A stretch of DNA of 64,000 nt, from positions 51,331-115,330 of the forward strand of contig CAYYMH010000010.1 in assembly GCA_964472785.1 (NCBI GenBank), read 5' to 3'. The position numbers and the translations under genes were made by a program. Numbering within the stretch: position 1 is the first letter of the stretch; each line of letters opens with the position of its first letter. This DNA is from CAYYMH01 sp964472785 (GTDB lineage Bacteria > Zhuqueibacterota > Zhuqueibacteria > Thermofontimicrobiales > Thermofontimicrobiaceae). Under the pieces are notes generated by a model. The model was not told the origin of the DNA. It ran no database searches and was given only the letters and a program-made list of their open reading frames with translations. Of the stretch, positions 56,353 to 63,928 are shown piece after piece.

Positions 56353-58014
56353 TTAGGCTGCCAGATCAACGCTTTTATTGATGAGTTCTTCCATTTTCTC
56401 TTTAATGAATGTCGGGCAATTCATATCTTTCACCCAGGGCCGCATCTCTTCCATGAACGGTTTTGTCTCATTGAAATCGACAAGCCCTCTTGTTGCAGCA
56501 TCAATCATCGCTATTCTGCCACGAATCGTATTGTGTTCAAAAGGCACTACATCAAATTTCGGACTGTCATTTTTGCAGAGATGGCATTTGGCGCACAGTG
56601 AAATAATTTTAGCAATATCTTTGTATTCGTCTTTCACTGGTGAAATTTCCAAAGAAGGCTCGATCGAATCAACAACTTTCCCCGGATTCAGCACGCCGTT
56701 CGGGTCGAATGTTTTTTTTATCTGGCGCAGATAATCTCCGATTTCCGGACGGATATGATCCTGACTTCTGCCCAGGAAAAATCCCACAGCGTGCTCACCG
56801 GCAAAAATTCCGCCGGCTTGCTCAACCCACTCATCAAATTCCCGAATCACTTTCTTGGCTTTATTTTTTTGTTCGATATCATCTTCGACAATAAAGCTCG
56901 GGTGCAGGTTGCCATCTCCGGCATGACCGTAAATTATCAAGTCCAGGTTTTCCCGCGCTGCCAATTCCCGCATTTTGTTAATGCCTTCGGTAAATCGGCT
57001 CAACGGCAAAACAGGATCGAACTGGACAATCACCGGTTTATTCATATCTGCTTTTGCCAGCGCACCCAGCGCACTTCTTCGTTCCGCATAGAGATCATCC
57101 GCTTCTTTTACATCATTGGTAAATTTCAACTCCACCGGATTCAGCGTCTTTAACATCTTGACCAATTTATCCATTTCTTTTTTAGCATCTTCTTTTGAAC
57201 CCGCCGTTTGTAACAGGAGCAGCATATTTTCTTTGCCAAAACATTTCATCATTTTCTCATCCATGTACTCAAAAGAATACAGGTTGATTTTATCCCGTGC
57301 CAATCCTTCGTGAATTTTTTGCAGTGCGGATTCATCCTCAAAAACCACCCGCGCGGTCCAGGTATCTTCCGGTAAATAATCCAGTCGAAACGTCATTTCA
57401 ACGATCACTCCCATCGTGCCTTCCGAACCGATAAATAATGAAGTTAAATCCGGGCCTGTGCTTTCCTTGGGGAACGGTTTTCCGGTTTCAAAGACTTTAC
57501 CTTTTCCGTCCACCACCTTCATGGACAGCAGATAATTTTTAAATGTGCCCTTGGACATGCCCCAGGTACCGCCCGACGCTTCCGCGATATTAGCACCCAC
57601 TGTGGAAATTTCATGCGACGCCGGCGCTACCGGAACCACAAATCCGTAATCTGCCAGATGTGCATTCAGTTTGGCGCAACTCATCCCGGGCTCAACAGTC
57701 ACCGTTTTCGACACCTGATCCACTTTTTTGATTCTTCTCAACCGGCTGACATTCATTAAAATACCACCCTGTGCGATGGCGCCGCCGGACAATCCGGTTA
57801 AACCGGCAGCGGTAATCACCGGCACATTTGTTTCATTCGCCAGCTTAATAATTTGTTGAATTTCTTCCAGTGATCCCGGATAAACGACATAATCCGGCTT
57901 TGAACGGTACATCGTCGCATCACCAAAAGTGTATGCGTGATACTCTGGTTTGTCCTTCGTAATTAAGTATTCCGGTCCCACAATTTTCTCAAGTTGCTGT
58001 TTCAAATCACTCAT
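56353..58014 (-). CDS. GlcD-type FAD-linked oxidase (glycolate/D-lactate dehydrogenase family)
   Basis: The 553-residue flavoprotein has a FAD_binding_4 domain (ITAAGLTGLSGGAIAQGGIL, VEPGMSCAKL, GTFKNYLLSM, GSEGTMGVI) and the C-terminal FAD-oxidase domain with GHAGDGNLHPSF and EHAVGFFLGR. After the usual end (NPGKVVD) there is a 90-residue tail with CAKCHLCKND, which may hold a partial iron-sulfur or metal site. It oxidises a 2-hydroxy acid such as glycolate or D-lactate. GAGGAGCAAG precedes the ATG. Confidence 0.9.
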   Translation of the reverse strand: MSDLKQQLEKIVGPEYLITKDKPEYHAYTFGDATMYRSKPDYVVYPGSLEEIQQIIKLANETNVPVITAAGLTGLSGGAIAQGGILMNVSRLRRIKKVDQVSKTVTVEPGMSCAKLNAHLADYGFVVPVAPASHEISTVGANIAEASGGTWGMSKGTFKNYLLSMKVVDGKGKVFETGKPFPKESTGPDLTSLFIGSEGTMGVIVEMTFRLDYLPEDTWTARVVFEDESALQKIHEGLARDKINLYSFEYMDEKMMKCFGKENMLLLLQTAGSKEDAKKEMDKLVKMLKTLNPVELKFTNDVKEADDLYAERRSALGALAKADMNKPVIVQFDPVLPLSRFTEGINKMRELAARENLDLIIYGHAGDGNLHPSFIVEDDIEQKNKAKKVIREFDEWVEQAGGIFAGEHAVGFFLGRSQDHIRPEIGDYLRQIKKTFDPNGVLNPGKVVDSIEPSLEISPVKDEYKDIAKIISLCAKCHLCKNDSPKFDVVPFEHNTIRGRIAMIDAATRGLVDFNETKPFMEEMRPWVKDMNCPTFIKEKMEELINKSVDLAA

Positions 58015-58070
58015 GTCTTGCTCCTCTATTTTCTAATTCCAACTTTTTCTTCTATTTAAAATGTGGATCA

Positions 58071-58111
58071 GAAAATAATCATTTTTTTGATAAAATCAAA
58101 GGAAATTTTTA
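58071..58111 (-). promoter_or_regulatory. Upstream element of the FAD dehydrogenase gene (copy 1 of a shared promoter)
   Basis: On the - strand this 41-bp element contains AAATTTCC, TTGATT (58099-58094), 16 bases and TATTTT (58077-58072), 58 bases before the ATG. It matches 59130-59170 at about 35 of 41 positions, including both boxes, so it is a likely promoter. Confidence 0.55.
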
Positions 58112-58265
58112 TTGTGAGACATTGTTAAGGCTTTTTTGGGGGATTGAATCGGAAGCAGGTTTAAAATATTTTGAGGGACTATCTTTTACACTCTACCCAA
58201 CTTCTTTTTAATAAAAGATAGAAATTCTTTTAAATCATGCTAGGGAGCAATTCCATAAAGTTGGT

Positions 58266-58415
58266 AAACCGTTGAAACGGTTTCTAATATCCTGTTTTTT
58301 AACGACTCCACCCCGATGAATCGGGGTGATCATTCAACAGGAGGGTTGAATTAACACCCAGATTTATCTGGGTGTTAAAAGAAGATAAAACAATTAATTA
58401 ACTGCTTCAGCAGTT
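58266..58415. repeat. Cluster of four small hairpins with TGAA/TTCA-type loops
   Basis: Four palindromes follow each other. AAACCGT-tgaa-ACGGTTT is at 58266-58283, CACCCCGA-tgaa-TCGGGGTG at 58309-58328, TTAACACCCAGA-ttta-TCTGGGTGTTAA at 58351-58378, and AACTGC-ttca-GCAGTT at 58400-58415. Such GNNTGAANNC-looped palindromes resemble REP sequences mobilised by RAYT-type transposases. The last one covers the 3' end of the toxin remnant. I see no gene in 58015-58406. Confidence 0.65.
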
Positions 58416-58787
58416 TACATTTTTCTTATTTATTTCCCAAAATACCATCTTTTCGGAATTGCACCCACCATGCTGAGGATTTTCATTTATATGACTTTCT
58501 TTTACAATGATTTCTTTTCCATTATGAAAATGTTTTGGAAACGTTTCAATGTTCTTCCATTTTTTATGAGGAGCATTATCATGCCGGTAGATTGAACCAT
58601 CTAATTGTTTTCTATCCCAATGATAGCTATATCTATCTTTAAGGATCAGTGAATACCAAACATCCACAAAACTGCCATCGACAAGAAAAATTCTTAATTT
58701 GTTAATATCCGGAATGACAACATCTTCGACGATCTCTCCGAATTAGATTTCTGCTATTTCTTTTAGTTTCTTGACATCAACTATCAT
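58407..58787 (-). pseudogene. TumE-family (DUF6516) toxin gene with an in-frame stop codon
   Basis: A continuous 126-codon frame from ATG 58787 reads MIVDVKKLKEIAEI, then a TAA (58743-58745), then FGEIVEDVVIPDINKLRIF and the family core. The core has FVDVWYSLIL, YSYHWDRKQLDGSIYRHDN, APHKKWKNIETFPKHFHNG and ESHINENP. These are hallmarks of the TumE/DUF6516 toxin family. The stop at codon 15 would abolish the toxin unless translation restarts, for example at GTG 58667. The C-terminal 25 residues no longer look like the family and run into a hairpin repeat. The ATG overlaps the stop of the antitoxin gene (TAATG). Confidence 0.75.
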
Positions 58788-59074
58788 TATAAGAGTTTTA
58801 ATTCTTTCTCGAGTTCATTTTTTTTAAATTCAAGGTGATCTAAATTTTGTAAATCTTGCCAGCTATCTTCCTCTTCGATTTTTCCTTCCTGATAAAGCTT
58901 TTCGAATTCTTTAACTGAAGAAATTTTGTATCTATCTCTGATTTTAAATATTTCCAATTTGATCTCTCTCAACTTTTTTTCCAGATAATATTTTAAACTC
59001 TCTCTCATCATTTCATCTTTGGAAACATTCAACTTCTCAGCCAAAGCTTCTATTTTTTCAGTTTCCAACAACAT
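58787..59074 (-). CDS. Antitoxin-like protein of the TumE-type pair
   Basis: The 95-residue protein starts at ATG 59074 behind a perfect AGGAGAAG site; the frame is open further upstream, but that part lies in the promoter region. It has a helix-rich start resembling a ribbon-helix-helix region (EKIEALAEKLNVSKDEMMRE) and an acidic/basic coiled C-terminal part (EEEDSWQDLQNLDHLEFKK). Its stop overlaps the toxin ATG, as is typical of toxin-antitoxin operons. The exact antitoxin family is not recognised. With the toxin broken it may be a free-standing antitoxin. Confidence 0.65.
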   Translation of the reverse strand: MLLETEKIEALAEKLNVSKDEMMRESLKYYLEKKLREIKLEIFKIRDRYKISSVKEFEKLYQEGKIEEEDSWQDLQNLDHLEFKKNELEKELKLL

Positions 59075-59129
59075 TACTACTTCTCCTATTTTTATTCCTA
59101 TTTTATCAAGCTGACCAAAATATCTAACT

Positions 59130-59170
59130 GAAAATAACCATTTTTTCTTAAAAATCAAAGGAAATTTTTT
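59130..59170 (-). promoter_or_regulatory. Upstream element of the antitoxin gene (copy 2 of the shared promoter)
   Basis: On the - strand AAATTTCC, TTGATT (59158-59153), 16 bases and TATTTT (59136-59131) match 58071-58111. The -10 box lies 57 bases before the antitoxin ATG, almost the same distance as in copy 1, which also supports the chosen start. Confidence 0.55.
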
Positions 59171-59334
59171 GAGGAAGGAAAATCAGTTTAATTGAAACAC
59201 AAATTGATTCATTGAGATTCCCCCGGGAGCAAATTTTTCGTGTTGTGGAAAGCTTATGAAGATATTATTTTTTAAACGTTTGTATAATCGACTTTAGACT
59301 TGAAAAATATTACTGTTTGAAGATTTTTAAAAAT

Positions 59335-59455
59335 AATTAAATCAGCCGTTTTAACCGCATCGGAGTAACCCGCGTGAACGAACTGAATTCTTAACTACTC
59401 CGAATTTTGCTTGAAAGAATCGGCGGTTAAAATCGGCTGCATTTGCTTGTTATAC
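59335..59455 (-). repeat. attC-like recombination site after the MBL-fold gene (copy A)
   Basis: This 121-bp element matches 60443-60563 at about 105 positions, with variation confined almost wholly to the middle. The arms CAGCCGTTTTAACCGC (59343-59358) and GCGGTTAAAATCGGCTG (59423-59439) pair over 16 bp and leave one extra base (59433) unpaired, as in attC sites. Read on the - strand it opens with GTATAAC (59455-59449), close to the R'' core RYYYAAC, 7 bases after the stop of the MBL gene. The R' core at the far end is degenerate. The rest of 59171-59334 shows nothing else. Confidence 0.6.
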
Positions 59456-59462
59456 GTTTTTT

Positions 59463-60413
59463 TTAAATGGGATATTTGCCTCCATCTACAGCAATATCTA
59501 CTGACGTATTTGGAATAGAGAATTTTGAAATAATATTCTTCCATGTTTTGTCAGTGGGCACAGTCTTAATAAATCCTTGTTTCCAATCTTCATAACCTGA
59601 TAAATGATTTAATAAAACGGTAACTTTAGTTTCTCCAGTAATCCATTTGTTTAAAAGTTTCTCATTTTGAATCCAGTTTGTATGGTTTGTTCCTGTGGCG
59701 TAGATTGTATTTGTTTCCAGTAAAATAAATGATGGATCAAATAAATCTTCATTATTTAAAATATCGTCTTTCAATGATTCGAAGTCACCAGAAAAAACAA
59801 GCTTTTTTATGACGTTGTCTTTCACAATTCGGAATATGAATAAACAGGCTCCTGGAGCATGAGGTGCATGGTAGACCGGCAATGCTTTAAACTCGATGTT
59901 AAACACGTCGGAATTCGGTGTCGTCATTCGACTCGGAATTAATTTAGGAGCTGATTTAGAAATTGAGTACCAAACGTCATAACTCGGAATAACAGTCCAA
60001 TCTATTATTGAAGACAAGTAGCCATATTTTGCTTTTAAACCATGTGTTTGATCATCTAGGCATTCTGGGGTGCAGATGAGAGGGAGCTTTTGAAAAGTAG
60101 AATCTTTTTCTTCATTTTCTTTTTTGCCCAAATTTCGGGACAGTACCAGACTTCTCTTACGATTATTTGCAAATTTGTCGAGATCTGAAATATGGTCGTT
60201 ATGAGAATGCGTAATAAAAAGTACATCCGGTATGGTTGAATTATTATCTACCATTGTTTCTACACATGGAGCGCCACAATCTATTAAGAAGTGCTCGTAT
60301 TTTGTAATTATTGATGTTGCAATATGGCCTCTTCTTATTCGTGATTGATGCTGAATGCCTAATTCCCGACCAAAAGCAGCACCTGTTCCCCATGTCCATA
60401 TATTGGCAGACAT
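59463..60413 (-). CDS. Metallo-beta-lactamase-fold hydrolase in a cassette-like unit
   Basis: The 316-residue protein has the MBL metal-binding motif H69-S-H-N-D-H74, a later His in LPVYHAPHAPG and an Asp in VFSGDFESL, then HLSGYEDW near the end. It therefore keeps the ligands for two metal ions. The start MSANIWTWGTGAAFGRELG and the overall pattern are nearest to the RNase Z/PhnP/cyclic phosphodiesterase side of the fold. A phosphodiester substrate is an inference. The gene is flanked by two copies of an attC-like repeat and starts 24 bp after TTATAC, the complement of its own downstream GTATAA core. It has no close functional neighbour. Confidence 0.75.
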   Translation of the reverse strand: MSANIWTWGTGAAFGRELGIQHQSRIRRGHIATSIITKYEHFLIDCGAPCVETMVDNNSTIPDVLFITHSHNDHISDLDKFANNRKRSLVLSRNLGKKENEEKDSTFQKLPLICTPECLDDQTHGLKAKYGYLSSIIDWTVIPSYDVWYSISKSAPKLIPSRMTTPNSDVFNIEFKALPVYHAPHAPGACLFIFRIVKDNVIKKLVFSGDFESLKDDILNNEDLFDPSFILLETNTIYATGTNHTNWIQNEKLLNKWITGETKVTVLLNHLSGYEDWKQGFIKTVPTDKTWKNIISKFSIPNTSVDIAVDGGKYPI

Positions 60414-60442
60414 AATTACTCCATTTTTCTATTTTACGTATA

Positions 60443-60563
60443 AATTAAATCAGCCGTTTTAACCGCATCAGAGAAACCAGCGCAAACGAACTGTAATTGA
60501 AATTGCCCCGAATTTTGCCTGAACGAATCGGCGGTTAAAATCGGCTGCATTTGCTTGTTAGAC
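60443..60563 (-). repeat. attC-like recombination site after the ATPase gene (copy B)
   Basis: This is the second 121-bp element. The arms are 60451-60466 and 60531-60547 with one unpaired extra T at 60541. On the - strand it begins with GTCTAAC (60563-60557), a perfect RYYYAAC core, 21 bases after the ATPase stop. It ends next to TTATAC (60443-60438), which opens the following unit. The base before TTATAC is T instead of the expected G. Confidence 0.62.
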
Positions 60564-60584
60564 ATTTGACACCCGAAATAATTG

Positions 60585-62912
60585 TTAAATTTTTTGAATT
60601 AATGCTAAAGTGCTGAGGCAAAATGTTCTAAGCTCATTATCATTTATTGGCTCAGTGTCAGCGTTTGGATTGAACCTATGATGATACTTTTTTGAAAAAT
60701 CGTTAACTTCCTCCAGCTCTTCCAATTCGTTGAATAATCGATAAAATGGAGCTTCCTCGTTTGCATTCCTTATCTTTGTAATAAAATCACCAAGCCATTC
60801 GTTAGGATTAATCTGATCATAAAACTTCAAGTAGAAATAACTCTCAACCAGTGGCCTGAGACATCTTGCAACGCCTCGTTTTTCATTTTCTTGAGTGCTT
60901 CCATTCCTTACAAAAGATTTCACAATTTTATGATCTTTGAGAAAGCTGTATAAACATTCTTCTTGAATCTTGAAATTGACTAGACAATTTGTATTATTGT
61001 AGTATTCTATTTTGCAGCACTGCAAATTAGAACTTCCGGTTTGACTTAATGCTTTCCAATATTCTCCTGCAAAGATAATATTGTGTGTCATAACTATAAT
61101 CTGTTTTGCTTGTTGACCAAATGACACTAATTTGCTTATAGTGACTGCTTTTCTACAATGATCAAAGCTTGCAACTGGGTCATCAAAAACAATTATCTTG
61201 TTTGATAGATTTGTATCTGATTCTAGTTTTGCGAGAAAAAAGGAAAGAGCAATAGCGCTTTTATCACCTTCGCTGAACGAGAATTTAAAAGAAGGTTGTT
61301 GGGATGTTTTATCATCTGGTCTGATATCGTTACCATCAATTTGTAAAGCATACTTTACCATTGGCTCCTTGCTACTGCCTACGTAACCCCCACCTAAATT
61401 CTTGATAGAAAGGTAAGGTGCAAATATTTGTAGGTACTTGTTTATTTTTTGTGAATACGAAGAGAAAATCGACCTGCTATAAGTTGCAAGCTCTGCCTGT
61501 TTTCTTTCTTTCTCATCATTTAGGCGTTTTACAGCAGTGATATATCTTGTATATGTTGTACAAAGGTCAGCAATGGTATCCGACTCTCTTTTTTTGACTG
61601 CTTGCAATATCTTCAAATCGGATTCGAGTTTATAAATTGGAGAAAGAGTTTTATTTTTGAGATCATTTATTTGATTATTGTACTCTTTAATTTGATTATT
61701 CAAACTTGTAATGGTCTGATTTATTTTTTCTATTTCATCGAAGAAATTGTTTACCGAATCAATTGGGAAGGATTTAATAGGATTCTTTTGCTTTGTCATG
61801 AATGCGGATTTGAACGTGTTAAATTTTTCTTGAAGCGATTTTTTGTCTATATTAAGTTCAAGTTCAATTTGTTCTGAAACATATTTCGTCCAAAATTGGA
61901 TTAAAACATTGTTTTTTGAAATAGCGTTTTCTATTTCCAAAATGAGCGATTCAATCTGGATATTATCAATATTCGTCTCGTTGGTTTCGAGCTGTTCTAT
62001 CAGGCTCGTATATTCATAATTAAAATATTGATGATAGGCCTCTATTATCTCGATGGAGCGGTCAATGTTTTGTAAGCAAAATGGGCAGGTATCGCCTTCA
62101 ATCGCATCAAATCCTTTTCGAAGCCATTCTTCTGGGTTTTCTTGTATCTTAAGTTCTTCTTTATGTTTCTCAAATTTTGAAAGAAACGTATCAGATATTG
62201 AATCAATATGCTTTTTAAACAAATCAGACAAAGTTTGTTTTTGTACTTGTAATTCAATTTGTGGAATTAAGGAGAGGGATGATTTTTGAGAAATTTCTTG
62301 ATGATCAAGAGCTGCTTTTTTCTCAAGTTCCTTTTTCACAATTTTGTTGTCAATGTCAGGGTCACTAGATTTTTGACAATATTGAGATGCTGGTAGAGCA
62401 TGATCGATAGCTATTTCAATTTTTTCTGCAACATTTTTAATTTCCTTATTGCCGTTTTGAATGCGCTCCTTTATATCTGATATATCATCTTTTAATGATT
62501 TCCCTCTATCTCCTATAATTATTTCAAAAAGATTCTTTTTATGAGTGCTTTGAATCTCTAATCCAGTATAAATATTTTCATTTATGAAAAGCACATCAAA
62601 AACTTCAATTTCATTGACTCTTCTGTCCCAATCGTTTCCATCAAATACAAGCCGTGGAGTGGAATTATCATCAGTTAGTATTTCTATTCGTTGATCAAAT
62701 GATTTATCGAATGATCGTTTCTTTTTTAATATTTCTGTGCTGTTCTTGAGGGACCTTAGAATAAATGTTAGAGTAGTTTTTCCACTTCCATTTTCACCAT
62801 AGATTAGGTTTGCCTGTTTGAACTCGCCATTCCAATCATTGTTTGGAACAAGTGATGGTTGATAATTTAAGAATCGACCAGTACCTTGAATTTTTATAAA
62901 TTTTCTTATCAT
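60585..62912 (-). CDS. ABC/SMC-like ATPase with zinc hook (AAA_13 / RloC-related)
   Basis: The 775-residue protein has Walker A GENGSGKTT at residues 39-47 and a long central coiled coil with a CPFC zinc hook at C276-C279. The ABC signature region is FSEGDKSAIALSFFLAKLE (about 548-566), Walker B follows in IIVFDDPVASFDH, and a switch His is in IIVMTHNI. The C-terminal domain (GVARCLRPLVESYFYLKFYD) follows the ATPase core. This architecture is shared with RloC/PrrC-type anticodon nucleases and other stress- or phage-responsive ATPases of the AAA_13 family. The nuclease residues could not be confirmed. The gene begins 18 bp after GTTAGAC and ends before an attC-like repeat. Confidence 0.8.
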   Translation of the reverse strand: MIRKFIKIQGTGRFLNYQPSLVPNNDWNGEFKQANLIYGENGSGKTTLTFILRSLKNSTEILKKKRSFDKSFDQRIEILTDDNSTPRLVFDGNDWDRRVNEIEVFDVLFINENIYTGLEIQSTHKKNLFEIIIGDRGKSLKDDISDIKERIQNGNKEIKNVAEKIEIAIDHALPASQYCQKSSDPDIDNKIVKKELEKKAALDHQEISQKSSLSLIPQIELQVQKQTLSDLFKKHIDSISDTFLSKFEKHKEELKIQENPEEWLRKGFDAIEGDTCPFCLQNIDRSIEIIEAYHQYFNYEYTSLIEQLETNETNIDNIQIESLILEIENAISKNNVLIQFWTKYVSEQIELELNIDKKSLQEKFNTFKSAFMTKQKNPIKSFPIDSVNNFFDEIEKINQTITSLNNQIKEYNNQINDLKNKTLSPIYKLESDLKILQAVKKRESDTIADLCTTYTRYITAVKRLNDEKERKQAELATYSRSIFSSYSQKINKYLQIFAPYLSIKNLGGGYVGSSKEPMVKYALQIDGNDIRPDDKTSQQPSFKFSFSEGDKSAIALSFFLAKLESDTNLSNKIIVFDDPVASFDHCRKAVTISKLVSFGQQAKQIIVMTHNIIFAGEYWKALSQTGSSNLQCCKIEYYNNTNCLVNFKIQEECLYSFLKDHKIVKSFVRNGSTQENEKRGVARCLRPLVESYFYLKFYDQINPNEWLGDFITKIRNANEEAPFYRLFNELEELEEVNDFSKKYHHRFNPNADTEPINDNELRTFCLSTLALIQKI

Positions 62913-62930
62913 GCCTTTTTCTTATTTTTT

Positions 62931-62937
62931 GTCTAAC
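62931..62937 (-). other. Core site GTTAGAC at the 5' edge of the ATPase unit
   Basis: On the - strand GTTAGAC fits the integron core GTTRRRY. It is the exact reverse complement of the GTCTAAC that opens the attC-like repeat at the other end of the same unit, as expected if the unit once closed into a circle. No integrase gene or further attC is visible to the right. Confidence 0.5.
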
Positions 62938-63463
62938 TTAATGGATTTTATCTGTTGTTGAGCCCAAAAAAGAAGCACGTTATGAAAGAATGTGTGCTTC
63001 ACTTCGACCGATGCTCAATAGCATAAAATTCGATGCTCAACAAGTGATTAAACAGATCTGTATAACATTCATCTTCAATTTAAAAAATAATTTGATAAAG
63101 TCAAGAAAAATATAATTTATCTGCTAACAAAAATTTTGATGATTTTGATGTTATGCTGATCAGCTTTTTGTTCCAATTTGAGTATTCTACAGAAAGATAA
63201 CACGTTGCTGTCAAAGAAACTGACCAATTGATAAATAACAATAACAAACCGCATCCGGCTCTGCTGTCCAAGAAAAACTTTAGCGGGAATCTGTATCTCA
63301 CCGAATCTGTCAACCTCTGATCCGCGATCCATAGATGTGATGTAATGCTGCTGAAATATACGATATAAAGAATAAAATGTCAATACAAAATGATAACTTT
63401 TAAGTAAATCTCTGATAGATGAGGAATGATGAAGTAATGGCTGAAGAAAATATCAATAATAAC
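62938..63463. other. AT-rich stretch without a recognisable gene
   Basis: A direct repeat CGATGCTCAA occurs at 63009-63018 and 63031-63040. On the - strand 63117-63383 is open in two overlapping frames with a stretch EVDRFGEIQIPAKVFLGQQ that recalls either AbrB-like antitoxins or class II lyases, but the frames soon turn into hydrophobic low-complexity residues. It may be gene debris. Confidence 0.5.
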
Positions 63464-63494
63464 AAATCAATCCCGCACCAAACGGGATTGATTT
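63464..63494 (-). terminator. Stem-loop after the coiled-coil gene
   Basis: AAATCAATCCCG and CGGGATTGATTT form a perfect 12-bp stem with a 7-base loop, 30 bp after the stop of the - strand gene. It is followed on that strand by GTTATTATT, a poor but T-rich tract. Confidence 0.6.
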
Positions 63495-63523
63495 GCAAGA
63501 GATGTATTCATGTAATATTTAGA

Positions 63524-63928
63524 TCACGACGGCTCCACCACGCCCAGGTTTTCCATGAGCTGCGGTTTGTCTTCCAGGGCGATGCGGGCGATGGCGAGGA
63601 AATCGGCTAACCAATCTTCGAGCTCATCGACTGCCTTGTCACGCTCCTGGGTGGCTTGCTGGGCTTCGCCTTTTTCTTTTTCCTGGGCAGCGTTGGCAGC
63701 TTCGGTTTGATCGAGCAGCGCTTTGCCGGCTTCTATCTTTTCACGGGTCATACCGTATTCTGCCATTTTTTCCAACACCTTGGCATCGCCTAATGCATTG
63801 AGATAAAACTGTTTCCCCTGGGCTAACCAGCCCGCTAAAGAAATTTTCCGCATGCCGCCCAGATCCAGCTTCTGGTAAAGCGAATGATCATTTCGGAACG
63901 CAATGCGGGCGACCTTGACAAAGCGCAT
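63524..63928 (-). CDS. Coiled-coil protein of unknown function, probably 5'-truncated
   Basis: The visible frame gives 134 residues: RFVKVARIAFRND, GWLAQGKQFYLNAL, an Ala/Glu/Lys-rich coiled coil (AANAAQEKEKGEAQQATQER) and DFLAIARIALEDKPQLME, which resembles the opening segment and suggests an internal repeat. Proteins of this kind usually have another half before the RFVKVARIAF segment. Here in-frame codons QQADQQY precede the ATG but are cut off by a TGA at about 63950. The gene is therefore either broken or a shortened form. Its GC content is clearly higher than that of the neighbouring DNA, which suggests recent acquisition. Confidence 0.55.
   Translation of the reverse strand: MRFVKVARIAFRNDHSLYQKLDLGGMRKISLAGWLAQGKQFYLNALGDAKVLEKMAEYGMTREKIEAGKALLDQTEAANAAQEKEKGEAQQATQERDKAVDELEDWLADFLAIARIALEDKPQLMENLGVVEPS

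Noticed and set aside
59122..59128. GTTAGAT on the - strand before the antitoxin as a third cassette core
   Set aside because: It fits GTTRRRY, but no attC-like repeat follows the toxin-antitoxin pair, so the 7-bp match can be chance.
63009..63040. Direct repeat CGATGCTCAA as a possible CRISPR or iteron start
   Set aside because: Only two copies 12 bases apart, with no further units or nearby replication or cas gene.
63101..63383. Open frames on the - strand with EVDRFGEIQIPAKVFLGQQ, which recalls AbrB-type antitoxins or the start of class II lyases
   Set aside because: The likeness is about 19 residues long, two families fit equally badly, and the rest of the frames is hydrophobic low-complexity sequence.
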